Origin: Nevskia sp.
GTDB lineage: Bacteria; Pseudomonadota; Gammaproteobacteria; Nevskiales; Nevskiaceae
DNA: 64,000 bases
Direction: 5' to 3'
NCBI GenBank assembly: GCA_023229645.1
Contig: JALNYU010000004.1
Coordinates: forward strand, 232,463-296,462
Below the pieces are notes generated by a model. That model had not been told where the DNA came from and did no database searches. It saw only the letters and a program-made list of their open reading frames with translations. The number at the start of each line of letters is the position of its first letter. The first letter of the stretch is position 1. Both the position numbers and the translations under genes were made by a program. Positions 36,379 through 45,521 of this stretch are shown in pieces.

Positions 36379-37010
36379 TATTTGCGTGCTCCTTCATGCT
36401 GAATTGCAGGTTCTCCGCCGGGCCTGATCACGCCGACAGCGAGACCATAAAGAAAGGCGGCGATAACGCCATAGAGGTGTGATTCGGCGGCCACCCCGCC
36501 GCCAATTAAACGTTGTTCTGAGTCCGGCGCGCCGACAATGAGTTCCCAAGCAATACGGGCAGCGACAAAGATCAGCGCCCCGATCGCAATGCGGTCACGC
36601 TGCAGTGCTTGTCGCGCGAAGCCATAAGCAAACAAGCCATACACCAAGCCCGATAAACCGACGTAAGTGTCGAGGGTCGGCACAAAAAAATAAAGCCCCA
36701 GGCTCATGCCGAGGCCGATCAGCACCACCCGCTTTAGCCACTCAACCGGCGATGCGCGCTCGGGGCACAGCGCGACCAACAACGCGACACTAAGCGCATT
36801 TAGAAATAGGTGCCAATAGCCGAGATGAACCAGATTCCCTGTGATCAGGCGCCAGAGCTGACCGTGATCAATTCCGCTGCGTTCATAACGCAAATACGCG
36901 GCTAGCGGCTCGCCGCCACATTGCAATAAAAACGAAATCGCGACCAGCACGGCCGGCGGCAGCCAAACCCGGGCGGAACTCGGGGAGTCCTCTGCTATCA
37001 TAAAGTTCAT
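36378..37010 (-). CDS. rrtA: Rhombosortase-type rhomboid intramembrane protease
   Basis: A 210-residue protein with six or so hydrophobic helices. The catalytic serine motif is YVGLSGLVYGLFAYG and the histidine is in ESHLYGVIAAFLYGL; the early LWRLITGNLVHLGYWHLFLN block is shared by rhombosortases. This small rhomboid subgroup processes proteins with a GlyGly-CTERM tail, which are often type II secretion substrates. It is divergent from gspG, encoding the T2SS major pseudopilin, which fits that link. Symbol assignment is by motif. Confidence 0.78.
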   Translation of the reverse strand: MNFMIAEDSPSSARVWLPPAVLVAISFLLQCGGEPLAAYLRYERSGIDHGQLWRLITGNLVHLGYWHLFLNALSVALLVALCPERASPVEWLKRVVLIGLGMSLGLYFFVPTLDTYVGLSGLVYGLFAYGFARQALQRDRIAIGALIFVAARIAWELIVGAPDSEQRLIGGGVAAESHLYGVIAAFLYGLAVGVIRPGGEPAIQHEGARK

Positions 37011-37053
37011 CGTATCTAACCATTATCGCTGACTTCCTCGACCCACTGCATCA

Positions 37054-37503
37054 ATGAAAAAATTTCCTGCTCAGTTTCATCGTGCCCGCGGTTTCACGCT
37101 TATTGAAATCATGGTTGTGGTCGTCATCATCGGTATTCTTGCCGCGATCGTCGCCCCGAATATTTTCGACCAGCCGGACCGCGCGCGTATTGTCAAAGCC
37201 AAGCAAGACATCGCGGCGGTCGAGTCGGCGCTAAACCTTTATAAGCTCGATAATTTTGTTTACCCGAGCACCCAGCAAGGTCTGGAGGCACTCGTCGCGC
37301 CGCCGCAGGGCGAGCCGGTTGCGCGTAATTGGAAGCCGGGTGGCTACCTTAAAACGGTGCCGAAAGACCCGTGGGGCAACACCTACCAATACCTGAGCCC
37401 AGGCGTAAAAGGCGAAATCGACGTATTCAGCCTTGGCTCCGATAACAAGCCCGGCGGCGACGGCTCAGCCGGCGACATCGGCAACTGGAACCTCGGTCAA
37501 TGA
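37054..37503 (+). CDS. gspG: Type II secretion major pseudopilin GspG
   Basis: A 149-residue prepilin. The prepilin peptidase site is in ARGFTLIEIMVVVVIIGIL, with Glu at mature position 5. The globular part has DNFVYPSTQQGLEALV, GYLKTVPKDPWGN and the calcium-site ending FSLGSDNKPGGDGSAGDIGNW. It polymerises into the pseudopilus that pushes substrates through the secretin. It opens the gspG-N run; gspC, D, E and F are not in the window. Confidence 0.96.
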   Translation: MKKFPAQFHRARGFTLIEIMVVVVIIGILAAIVAPNIFDQPDRARIVKAKQDIAAVESALNLYKLDNFVYPSTQQGLEALVAPPQGEPVARNWKPGGYLKTVPKDPWGNTYQYLSPGVKGEIDVFSLGSDNKPGGDGSAGDIGNWNLGQ

Positions 37504-38111
37504 TCGATCGCGCTGCGCGGGCGCTGCCCGCCGGCGCGAACAGTAGGCGCCGCAGCCGCCGCGAAGGCGGGTTCACGCTGCTCGAACTGATCGCGGTGAT
37601 CTTCATCATCGGTATTCTCGTGACATTCGCGACGTTGTCGATTGGCAACCGGACGCTAGACGATCGCTTGGAATCTGAATCAAAAAAGCTGGAGCAATTG
37701 CTCCGGCTCGCCGAAGATGAAGCCGATTTGAAAGGTTTTGCGCTCGGGCTGAGTTTATCGACTGAGGGCTATCGCTTCCTCGTCACCGACAACAGCCAGA
37801 ATTGGGTTGACTACGCGCAGACCGGCGTCCTGCGCAGCCGCCCTTTTCTGCAACCGTTCTACGCTGAACTGCGCATCGAAGGTCGATTGATACCGCCGGA
37901 AGGCACGAAGGATGGCAAAGTCGATACCAGCAAAAATAAAGACAAGAAAAAACTGCAGCCGCAGGTGTTATTACTGCCGGGCAGCCAGCTAACCCCGTTC
38001 GAGTTGAATTTGCGCGCGCCCAATTACGCCTCGTATTTTCATATCGAAGGCGATGCGCTGGGCCGCTTCACCCGAGAGCGCCGCAACGACAACGACCGCC
38101 AACGCCGATGA
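37500..38111 (+). CDS. gspH: Type II secretion minor pseudopilin GspH
   Basis: A 203-residue prepilin whose cleavage motif EGGFTLLELIAVIFIIGIL lies about 24 residues in. The globular part includes EDEADLKGFALGLSLSTEGYRFL. A Lys/Asp-rich segment (KVDTSKNKDKKKLQP, near residue 140) is an unusual charged insertion. The start overlaps gspG by four bases. GspH joins the pseudopilus tip region with GspI, J and K. Confidence 0.88.
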   Translation: MIDRAARALPAGANSRRRSRREGGFTLLELIAVIFIIGILVTFATLSIGNRTLDDRLESESKKLEQLLRLAEDEADLKGFALGLSLSTEGYRFLVTDNSQNWVDYAQTGVLRSRPFLQPFYAELRIEGRLIPPEGTKDGKVDTSKNKDKKKLQPQVLLLPGSQLTPFELNLRAPNYASYFHIEGDALGRFTRERRNDNDRQRR

Positions 38112-38503
38112 ATACCTCACCTACCCGCCAGCGCGGTTTTACACTGCTTGAAATGCTGGTCGCTGTCGCGGTGCTGGCGATCGCAATGGCTGCCATCATC
38201 ACCAACGGCGCGCGTTACGCCAGTGGTGCCGCCAGCCTGCGCGATAAATCGATCGCGCTCTGGGTTGCGCGCAACCATCTGGCCGAAGTTGAGCTATTAC
38301 CGAATTGGCCGAACATCGGCAAAAGCAATGACGACGTCAAAATGGGCGGCATCGAGTGGACTTGGCGGACTGAGGTCATCTCCACGCAAGACCCAACGCT
38401 ACGCCGTCTCAACATCCGGGTCGAAAAGAAAGGCGAGCGCAGTGCAATCGCCTACGCCACACTCACCAGCTTCGTATCCAACGTCGGCCGACAAGAGCAA
38501 TGA
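38108..38503 (+). CDS. gspI: Type II secretion minor pseudopilin GspI
   Basis: A 131-residue prepilin: cleavage motif QRGFTLLEMLVAVAVLAIAMAAI, then WVARNHLAEVEL and WTWRTEVISTQDPTLRRLNIRV, both characteristic of GspI. With GspJ and GspK it forms the tip complex that starts pseudopilus assembly. It overlaps gspH and gspJ by four bases each. Confidence 0.92.
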   Translation: MNTSPTRQRGFTLLEMLVAVAVLAIAMAAIITNGARYASGAASLRDKSIALWVARNHLAEVELLPNWPNIGKSNDDVKMGGIEWTWRTEVISTQDPTLRRLNIRVEKKGERSAIAYATLTSFVSNVGRQEQ

Positions 38504-39288
38504 AGAAGCGTACGCGCCGCGAGCAGGGCTTTACGCTGCTGGAGCTAATTGTCGTCATCGGCATTTTTGGTATTTTTGCCGCAATGGCCTACGGCGGGCT
38601 CGATACGGTGTTGAAGGCACGCGTTCGCATCGAACAATCGCTAACGCGAACTGAAGATTACGACCGCGCCTACCTGCGCATGCGTGCCGATTTCCAGAAC
38701 AGCTCGAGCCGCGCCGTTCGCAACGATTTCGGCGAGGCGCAGGCTGCTTTTACCTTTGACACTTACACCCATCGCGTTGAATTCACCCGCAACGGTTGGC
38801 AAAACCTACTCGGACTGCCGCGATCAAACTTTGAGCGTGTCAGCTATTTCCTCGACGACACCCAGGCTGACGGCACGCGCGGCGGCAGCCGCTCGCCCGA
38901 CAAACATCTCGTCCGGCGCAGTTGGCTCGTGCTGGACCGCGCACCGCGCACCGAACCAATCGACCTTACTCTGCTCGATCACGTCCAGGAATTGAACTGG
39001 CGCTTCCTCGGTACCGGCACGGCTTGGCAAGACACTTGGCCGGGCAGCAGCGGCGGCGTTTCCGGCCAGAATCCGGACCAACCGCCGCCGAGGGCGATCG
39101 AAATCAAATTGCGGACCCAAGACTGGGGTGACCTCCGCCTGGTGTTCAGAGTTGGCGCGGAAAATGCCGATAAAGTCTCGGAATTGCTCAAAATACAGCC
39201 GCAAGCCACGCCCGGCCAGCCGAATACGCCGACCGATCCAAACACGCCCGGCGACAACCCGCCGTCTCCGAAAAAAACGCCGTTGTGA
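38500..39288 (+). CDS. gspJ: Type II secretion minor pseudopilin GspJ
   Basis: A 262-residue prepilin: cleavage motif EQGFTLLELIVVIGIFGIFAA, then DYDRAYLRMRADFQN, VEFTRNGWQNLLGLPRSN, VRRSWLVLDRAP and LRTQDWGDLRLVFRV, all typical of GspJ. The C-terminus adds a Pro/Asn/Thr-rich tail of about 30 residues, which is longer than usual. It is part of the tip complex. Confidence 0.92.
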   Translation: MKKRTRREQGFTLLELIVVIGIFGIFAAMAYGGLDTVLKARVRIEQSLTRTEDYDRAYLRMRADFQNSSSRAVRNDFGEAQAAFTFDTYTHRVEFTRNGWQNLLGLPRSNFERVSYFLDDTQADGTRGGSRSPDKHLVRRSWLVLDRAPRTEPIDLTLLDHVQELNWRFLGTGTAWQDTWPGSSGGVSGQNPDQPPPRAIEIKLRTQDWGDLRLVFRVGAENADKVSELLKIQPQATPGQPNTPTDPNTPGDNPPSPKKTPL

Positions 39289-39301
39289 ATAGTTCCCCCC
39301 A

Positions 39302-40276
39302 ATGAAATCGCTGACGCGTAAGCGACAAGACGGCATCGCCCTGTTAACGGCGATGTTTGTCGTTGCGCTGGCCACAATCGCCGCGGTGGCGATGTTTGAA
39401 AGCGGCAACATCGCTGTACGCCGCGCGTCTAACCTCGTCGAAACCGAAACGGCGTGGTGGTATGCGGAAGGCGTCGAGTCTTGGGTCAAGGGCATCCTGA
39501 AACAAGACGCGCGCAATAACCAGATCGACAGCTTTAACGATACCTGGGCGCAGCCGATCGATTTCCTCCCGATCGACAACGGCAGCCTGCGCGGCCATAT
39601 CGACGATCTGCAAGGCCGGTTCAATTTGAACAATCTTGCGGTGCAAAACCCCGAGCAGCTGAAAATCTATCTCACGCAATTTCAGCGCTTACTGCTGAGC
39701 CTACCGAATTTCGACGCGGAAAAATACGTTAACGTCGGCTCCGCCATTCGCGACTGGGTCGATGCCGACAGCGAGCGCTTTGACGTCAACGGCGCCGAAG
39801 ACAACGAATACGAGTCGCAAAGCCCGGCTTACCGCGCCGCCAATCGGCCGATGTTGAGCACCTCAGAATTGCTGCAAATTCGGGGAGTTACAAAAGAGTT
39901 GTACGCTGCGCTAGGGCCTTACGTCACGGTGCTGCCGATGATCGGGACTAAGATCAATATCAACACGGCGCCGGAACCGGTGCTACGTTCGTTGTCTGCC
40001 AATTTCGATAAAGCGGCACTCGAGGAATTTGTTCAAAGTCGGATCAAGAAGCCGGCGATGAGCCCGCAAGAAGTCTTGGGCGGCGGCGCCAATAGTTTCC
40101 TACTGGCGGATAAAGAAACGCACCCGGAAACGCTGATCGACGTGAAATCGCAATTCTTCCAGCTGCAAGCCGAAGTCTTGATTGGCAGCAGTCGAGTCGC
40201 GCTGTACAGTGTTTACGCGCGGGCTGGCGGCAGCGACAATCCGATCGTAATCGCCCATAGCACCGAAACAAACTGA
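39302..40276 (+). CDS. gspK: Type II secretion minor pseudopilin GspK
   Basis: A 324-residue large pseudopilin. The N-terminus RQDGIALLTAMFVVALATIAAVAM lacks Glu at mature position 5, as is normal for GspK. WWYAEGVESW, DLQGRFNLNNL, IRDWVDAD, GAEDNEYESQSPAYRAANRPM and INTAPEPVLRSL are family motifs. It caps the pseudopilus tip. The 13-base gap to gspJ is the widest before gspL. Confidence 0.94.
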   Translation: MKSLTRKRQDGIALLTAMFVVALATIAAVAMFESGNIAVRRASNLVETETAWWYAEGVESWVKGILKQDARNNQIDSFNDTWAQPIDFLPIDNGSLRGHIDDLQGRFNLNNLAVQNPEQLKIYLTQFQRLLLSLPNFDAEKYVNVGSAIRDWVDADSERFDVNGAEDNEYESQSPAYRAANRPMLSTSELLQIRGVTKELYAALGPYVTVLPMIGTKININTAPEPVLRSLSANFDKAALEEFVQSRIKKPAMSPQEVLGGGANSFLLADKETHPETLIDVKSQFFQLQAEVLIGSSRVALYSVYARAGGSDNPIVIAHSTETN

Positions 40277-40309
40277 ACCACCCACTTTCATCACCCTATT
40301 CCTCGCCCC

Positions 40310-41530
40310 TTGCGCGATACTCTCTATATTCGCCTCAGTGATGTCGCGTCCGACACGCCGACGGCTCATGCCCTTGTTAGCCACCCGGTAGACGGCAGTC
40401 GGCCCGATGTTTTCGTGCGGACGCTGCCGCTGTCGGAAGTCGTCAGCCTTGGCGCCACGCGTCGTGTCGTCATCTTCGTGCCCGGCTTCGATGTCCGGCT
40501 AACGCAGGTTTCGGTGCCCGTACGGCAACCGGCAAAAGTCCTTGCCGCAGCGCCTTACGTGCTTGAAGACCAGCTCGCCGAGGATGTTGAAACCCTGCAC
40601 TTCGCGCTAGGCGCACGCCTAGCCAACGGCGCGTTTGCCATCGCCGTCGTGGCGAAGCAGCACATGGATCAATGGCTGGCGCCATTTTTGGCGCAGAACG
40701 TCCGCGTTGATGCGCTCATTCCGGAAACACTGGCGCTCCCCTGGCAAGAAAACGGACCGTGGAGCGTGCTCCCAGAAGCCGGCCAAATGATCGTCCGCAA
40801 CGGCGCCTACACCGGCTTTAGCTGCGTGCCTGAGGACTTCGACCTGTTCTTGCAGATGGCGGACAGCGACGCCCAGCAGGCGCTACGCGTGTTCGTTATG
40901 CGGGACGACGGCACCGACTACACCAGCCTACAGCGGCCGGTTGAGCTGATGCCTGGATTTGAGCATCCGCTGGAAGTGCTGGTTCGTAGCTGGCAGCCGG
41001 CGCAGTCAATTGAGTTGCTACAAGGCGCATATTCGCAGCGCGAAGATCTTGATCGCTTTTGGCTGCCGTGGAAGCGCGCAGCGCAGCTAGCTGCAGTTGC
41101 GCTACTGCTGGGCGTGATCGCCAACGGTGTCGATGCCTATCGCCTCAAGCGCCAAGTCGCCGCCCAGCAAGCCGAGAATGAGCAGCAGTTTCATACGTTG
41201 TTCCCGCGGGAGTCGCGCATCGTCGACTTGCAAGCGCAAATCGATCAGCAACTGCGCGCGCTGCACGGCGCCAGCGGCGGCGGCAGCTTGTTTTTGTTGA
41301 TGCAATCAGCGGCGCTGGGCTTGTCGCAAACGCCGGGGTTAACGTTGAAAAATGCGCAATTCCGTGAAGGCGCCTTGTATCTCGATTTATCCGGCACCGA
41401 TTTACAGGTGCTCGAGCAATTACGGAGCTGGTTCGCCGGTCACCGCAATACCCGCCTCGAAGTACAAACCGCCGATGCCGGCGAGAGCGGCGTGCAAATC
41501 CGCCTAAAACTGACACCGGGTGTGGCATGA
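40310..41530 (+). CDS. gspL: Type II secretion inner-membrane platform protein GspL
   Basis: A 406-residue protein with a cytoplasmic actin-like domain (VVIFVPGFDVRLTQVSVPVRQ, APYVLEDQLAEDVETLHFALG), one TM helix near residue 265 (LAAVALLLGVIANGVDAY) and a periplasmic ferredoxin-like end. It links the GspE ATPase to GspM. The start codon is TTG at 40310, chosen because no ATG is available and it gives the full N-terminal domain. Confidence 0.9.
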   Translation: MRDTLYIRLSDVASDTPTAHALVSHPVDGSRPDVFVRTLPLSEVVSLGATRRVVIFVPGFDVRLTQVSVPVRQPAKVLAAAPYVLEDQLAEDVETLHFALGARLANGAFAIAVVAKQHMDQWLAPFLAQNVRVDALIPETLALPWQENGPWSVLPEAGQMIVRNGAYTGFSCVPEDFDLFLQMADSDAQQALRVFVMRDDGTDYTSLQRPVELMPGFEHPLEVLVRSWQPAQSIELLQGAYSQREDLDRFWLPWKRAAQLAAVALLLGVIANGVDAYRLKRQVAAQQAENEQQFHTLFPRESRIVDLQAQIDQQLRALHGASGGGSLFLLMQSAALGLSQTPGLTLKNAQFREGALYLDLSGTDLQVLEQLRSWFAGHRNTRLEVQTADAGESGVQIRLKLTPGVA

Positions 41531-42063
41531 AGGCCTATCGTCAAAAGTTAGAGCAGCAGTTTCTGCAACAAACCGCGCCGCTACGGGCACGCTATGAAGC
41601 GCTGCAACCCCGTGAACAAGTACTGGTGACGATCGCTGCTGGGGTCGTCGCCTTCGCGCTGGCCTATGCAATCATTTGGCAGCCGTTTGCCCGCGCGCGC
41701 GTCCGCTATGCGCTTGATCTCGAAGCGGCCCGAGCCGTCGCCCAGTCTCTAGCCGCGGCACAAGCCGAAGTGGCCAGCGGTGCGGGGCAGAATTTCAGTG
41801 TGATCGGTGCCGACGTTTCGTTATTAACCGCCGTAGATCAAGCGGCCAAAAGCGGCACGCTGAATAAAGCGCCAGCGCGGCTGCAGCCGGATGGCGAGAA
41901 TCAAGCCCGGGTCTGGCTTGAAGACGTGCAGTTTGATGTGCTGATGCGCTGGATGTACGAACTGCAGAACAACTATGGCTTGCACATCGATGTCGCGGAC
42001 ATCGAGCGGCAACCCACCTCCGGCCTCGTCAACGCCCGGCTCTCACTGACGCGCACACCATGA
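41527..42063 (+). CDS. gspM: Type II secretion platform protein GspM
   Basis: A 178-residue protein with the short cytoplasmic start, PREQVLVTIAAGVVAFALAYAIIWQPF as its single TM segment, and a periplasmic domain ending with WMYELQNNYGLHIDVADIERQPTSGLVNARLSL, all typical of GspM. It partners GspL. Four-base overlaps join it to gspL and gspN. Confidence 0.92.
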   Translation: MKAYRQKLEQQFLQQTAPLRARYEALQPREQVLVTIAAGVVAFALAYAIIWQPFARARVRYALDLEAARAVAQSLAAAQAEVASGAGQNFSVIGADVSLLTAVDQAAKSGTLNKAPARLQPDGENQARVWLEDVQFDVLMRWMYELQNNYGLHIDVADIERQPTSGLVNARLSLTRTP

Positions 42064-42809
42064 AGTCGAAGTTCCTGATCTTAATCGGCGTTCTCGTCTT
42101 TATTATCTCGGTTGTGCTCGGCACGCCAGCGGCGCTGCTGTATTCGAAGTTGGCGGGCAATAATCCAGGCGCGGTTCAACTGATTGGCTTAGAGGGCTCG
42201 GTTTCCGAAGGCTCCGCAGGTGAGTTGATCAGCAACGGCCGCGCATTGCTGAGCGGCGTGCGCTGGCGCTTTGCGCCGTTATCGCTCTTGCTCGGGCGCC
42301 TCGCGTTTCACATCGAAGGCGGACACGAAACCTTGGTTAATGGCACTGTGGCGCTAACGCCATTCGGGCCGCGCGCCGATAACCTTAAAACCAGCGGCAA
42401 TATCGCCACCACGCTGCCGCTGATTACGCCGCTACCAGTCCCGATCGAAGGACAATTCGATCTCGCGCTGAGTACGCTGAAGCTCCACGGCGGCTATCCG
42501 ACAACGATGAAAGGCCAGTTGAAGCTGAATAGCCTGCATTGGACGCTGGGGCCGAATCCGCTTGCGCTCGGCGATCTCGTCGCCGATATCGTTACGGAAA
42601 AAGATCAGATCGTTGGCAAGTTTCAGCCGACCTCGGGGCCGCTGGATATCGGTGGCGAGATCCGCTTACTCAACGACCACAATTACGAGGTCGATTTGCA
42701 GGTAAAAGCCAAGCCGAACGCTGACGCGACCTTGCAAAATCTGCTGCACACGCTCGGTCAGGCCGACACGCAGGGCTATTTTCACATCAAGTCTCGCGGG
42801 CAACTTTAA
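42060..42809 (+). CDS. gspN: Type II secretion protein GspN
   Basis: A 249-residue protein anchored by one N-terminal TM helix (FLILIGVLVFIISVVLG), then a beta-rich periplasmic domain of the T2SSN family with LSGVRWRFAPLSLLLGRLAF and LHWTLGPNPLALGDL. GspN is present only in some type II systems and its exact role is unclear. It ends the gsp run one base before nudJ. Confidence 0.9.
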   Translation: MKSKFLILIGVLVFIISVVLGTPAALLYSKLAGNNPGAVQLIGLEGSVSEGSAGELISNGRALLSGVRWRFAPLSLLLGRLAFHIEGGHETLVNGTVALTPFGPRADNLKTSGNIATTLPLITPLPVPIEGQFDLALSTLKLHGGYPTTMKGQLKLNSLHWTLGPNPLALGDLVADIVTEKDQIVGKFQPTSGPLDIGGEIRLLNDHNYEVDLQVKAKPNADATLQNLLHTLGQADTQGYFHIKSRGQL

Positions 42810-42810
42810 G

Positions 42811-43266
42811 ATGGATTGGGTGCCGCATGTCACGGTCGCGTGTGTGATTGAACGCGACGGGAAATTCCTCTGCGTCGAAGAGCAAATTAACGGCGTCTCG
42901 GTGATCAACCAGCCGTCCGGACACTGGGAACGCGGCGAAACACTGATCCAGGGCGCGGTCCGCGAAACGCTAGAAGAAACCGGCTGGGATGTCGAAGTTC
43001 AGGCGCTGCTCGGCGTTTATGAATTCAAGCCAGCAGCGCTCGACTACTGTTTCTTGCGCTTTGCGTTCATCGCAACCGCGTTGCGGCACTATCCCGAGCG
43101 GCCGCTCGATACCGGCATCGAACGCGCGCTTTGGCTCACGCCCACTGAGTTAGAAACGGCAGCAGCGCGCCACCGTAGCCCGATGGTTATGCGCGGAGTC
43201 GATGACTACCGTGCTGGCCGCCGCTTTCCGCTCGATCTCATCGCCCACCTGACGCCGTCGCCGTGA
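42811..43266 (+). CDS. nudJ: Nudix hydrolase NudJ
   Basis: A 151-residue Nudix enzyme with box GHWERGETLIQGAVRETLEE followed by TG (G-x5-E-x7-REx2EExG). The N-terminus MDWVPHVTVACVIERDGKFL and FNQPSGH-like INQPSGHWERGE are typical of NudJ, a nucleoside tri- and diphosphatase also active on a thiamin precursor. It precedes mnmA with a four-base overlap, the order seen in E. coli. Confidence 0.9.
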   Translation: MDWVPHVTVACVIERDGKFLCVEEQINGVSVINQPSGHWERGETLIQGAVRETLEETGWDVEVQALLGVYEFKPAALDYCFLRFAFIATALRHYPERPLDTGIERALWLTPTELETAAARHRSPMVMRGVDDYRAGRRFPLDLIAHLTPSP

Positions 43267-44363
43267 ACGCAGCGCATGTCGTGGTCGGCCTGTCCGGCGG
43301 CGTTGATTCCGCAGTCGCCGCGTGGCTGCTGAAAGAACAGGGTTACCGCGTCTCCGGTTTATTCATGGTCAATTGGACCGAAGACGAAGACGGCTACTGC
43401 ACCGCTGCCGAAGATTTCCAGTCGGCGCGCGCCGTTGCCGCCGAACTCGAAATCCCGCTGCACCGTGTCGATTTTTCAGCCGAATACCGCAAGCGCGTGT
43501 TCGACCTGTTTCTCGCCGATTACGCGGCCGGTAAAACGCCGAATCCGGATGTGCTGTGCAATCGCGAGGTGAAATTCCAACCGTTCCGCGAACACGCACT
43601 GCGCCTGGGCGCTGATTTCGTCGCCACCGGACACTACGCGCGAGTCGAAACACATCTCGATGGCCCACGCCTGCTGCGCGCAGTGGACGACAACAAGGAT
43701 CAGACCTACTTCCTCGCCGCCGTTGACCGCGCGAACTTTGAGCGCGTGCTATTCCCGCTCGGCGCGCTGAGCAAACCACAGGTGCGGGAACTAGCAAAAA
43801 AAGCCGGCTTGCCGAACCACGCGCGTAAAGATTCCACCGGCATCTGCTTCATCGGCGAACGCGAATTCCGGGCTTTTCTTGGCAATTATCTGCAGCCGAA
43901 CCCTGGCTCAATCGAGAGCGAAAACGGCGAAGTCGTCGGCGATCACAACGGCCTGATGTTCTACACGCTCGGCCAGCGTCGCGGCTTGGCGATCGGCGGC
44001 CGGCGCGGTGCGCAGGAATCGCCGTGGTATGTGATTGGCAAAGACGCGGCGCGCAACGTATTGCGCGTTTCGCAACAGGCGAATCATCCGGAGCTAATGT
44101 CAACGATGATCACCACTGCGCCGTTTCATTGGATCCGGCGGCCAACCCAGATGCCGGCGACTTTGCTCGCACGCATCCGCCATCGGCAAACACCGCAGCG
44201 TTGCCGGGTGTTGAACATCGACGGTGACCGCGTCACGTTTGCCTTCGAGCAAGCACAACGCGCGGTCACCAGCGGCCAGTATCTGGTGCTCTACGACGAT
44301 GCCGAATGCCTTGGCGGCGGCGAAATGCTCGCTAGCGCCGACGCCGAGCAGTCAGCAACCTAA
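43263..44363 (+). CDS. mnmA: tRNA-specific 2-thiouridylase MnmA
   Basis: A 366-residue PP-loop enzyme: ATP site VGLSGGVDSAVAAWLLKEQG, catalytic cysteines in NPDVLCNREVKF and DSTGICFIGER, plus FYTLGQRRGLAIGG. It puts sulfur on U34 of tRNA-Lys, Glu and Gln. The start is GTG at 43263, inside the nudJ stop. Its TAA overlaps the stop of convergent rraA. Confidence 0.96.
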   Translation: MNAAHVVVGLSGGVDSAVAAWLLKEQGYRVSGLFMVNWTEDEDGYCTAAEDFQSARAVAAELEIPLHRVDFSAEYRKRVFDLFLADYAAGKTPNPDVLCNREVKFQPFREHALRLGADFVATGHYARVETHLDGPRLLRAVDDNKDQTYFLAAVDRANFERVLFPLGALSKPQVRELAKKAGLPNHARKDSTGICFIGEREFRAFLGNYLQPNPGSIESENGEVVGDHNGLMFYTLGQRRGLAIGGRRGAQESPWYVIGKDAARNVLRVSQQANHPELMSTMITTAPFHWIRRPTQMPATLLARIRHRQTPQRCRVLNIDGDRVTFAFEQAQRAVTSGQYLVLYDDAECLGGGEMLASADAEQSAT

Positions 44364-44851
44364 GACTTTTCCACGTGGATCGGCGTGTCGGATACGACGA
44401 TGCCGTCGGCATCCGCATACAGCCAAGCACCGGGCTTAAACGTTACGCCGGCAAAAATTACGATCTTATCGATCTGCGCCGAGTGCAGGCCTTTTTCGCT
44501 TTTGCGCGGGTGAGTACCCATCGCCTTGATGCCGAGATTCTGATCAGCCAGTTCCTCCGAATCGCGCACGTAGCCGTAGACAACGATGCCAGCCCAACCG
44601 TTGGTGACGGCCAGCGCGCCGAGATTGCCGCCGACCAGCGCACAGCGCGTCGAGCCGCCGCCGTCAACCACCAGCACGCGACCTTCGCCGGGCGTTTCTA
44701 GCGCTGCGCGGACCTGGGCGTTGTCTTCAAATACCTTCAGCGTCTTGATCGGGCCGTGAAACGACACGTAGCCGCCGAAATCGCCAAACATCGGCTCGGC
44801 AACTTGCGCATCGGGGTGTTGATCGGAAAGATCGGTCGTTGCCAGTGTCAT
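44360..44851 (-). CDS. rraA: Regulator of ribonuclease E activity A (RraA)
   Basis: A 163-residue protein with VLVVDGGGSTRCALVGGNLGALAVTNGWAGIVVYGYVRDSEEL and GTHPRKSEK, the conserved RraA/HMG-aldolase-like core. It binds RNase E and dampens mRNA decay; relatives have aldolase activity. The ATG at 44851 is chosen because GAGG lies upstream; two earlier in-frame ATGs are closer to it. It overlaps convergent mnmA by four bases at the stop codons. Confidence 0.92.
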   Translation of the reverse strand: MTLATTDLSDQHPDAQVAEPMFGDFGGYVSFHGPIKTLKVFEDNAQVRAALETPGEGRVLVVDGGGSTRCALVGGNLGALAVTNGWAGIVVYGYVRDSEELADQNLGIKAMGTHPRKSEKGLHSAQIDKIVIFAGVTFKPGAWLYADADGIVVSDTPIHVEKS

Positions 44852-44872
44852 CTGCATCATCCTCGAAAATAT

Positions 44873-45385
44873 TTACGAAAAAAGTTGCTGCCGACGCCGC
44901 GCCAGAACTGGCCCGAGCAAGGCGTAGAGCGTCATGATGATGAACGCGGCCAAAGTCCAACCCGGCAAGCTGATACCGAACCAAGCGGCGTTAATCTTGG
45001 CGCAGTTGCCGTCGCCGCGCAGCACCAGCGTTACAACCTCATTCACCGGCATCAGGCCCAGCAAATAATCCAGCGTCGGCCCACAGGCCGGCACTTGATC
45101 GGGCGGCAAAGACTGCAGCCAGACATGCCGCGCCGCGATGCCTGCGCCGGCGAGTGCGCCCAGCGCAGCCAATACCGCATACACCCAGCGGCCACCGCGC
45201 TTCGGTGCGTGCAAGGCGCCGAGCAGGAAGAACACGCCGGCGAATACCATCGCCACGCGCTGGAAGATGCACATCGGGCAAGGTTCCAGATTGCGGAAAT
45301 GCTGGAGGTACAGCGCAAACAGCAAGCCGAACGCGCAAGCCAAAAAACCGAGTGCCGACAAGCGGCGGAAACTAAAACGCGTCAT
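44873..45385 (-). CDS. dsbB: Disulfide bond formation protein DsbB
   Basis: A 170-residue inner-membrane protein with four hydrophobic helices. The redox-active pair is in LEPCPMCIFQRVAM and the second cysteine pair is VPACGPT with NCAKINAAWFG. It reoxidises DsbA using quinone. The ATG at 45385 lacks a clear ribosome-binding site, but longer frames overlap the qor promoter region. It precedes rraA. Confidence 0.92.
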   Translation of the reverse strand: MTRFSFRRLSALGFLACAFGLLFALYLQHFRNLEPCPMCIFQRVAMVFAGVFFLLGALHAPKRGGRWVYAVLAALGALAGAGIAARHVWLQSLPPDQVPACGPTLDYLLGLMPVNEVVTLVLRGDGNCAKINAAWFGISLPGWTLAAFIIMTLYALLGPVLARRRQQLFS

Positions 45386-45521
45386 AGGAGATTGCGAAAA
45401 ATGAAAGTGGTCAGCGACCTGAACGGCCGTGCGAGGACTGCAGATTATCGGCTCGCATGCTGTGCCGCAACGCCGCGGCGACTGTATAAACTGCAACCCT
45501 GAACATTCCTGGAAGGATTAC

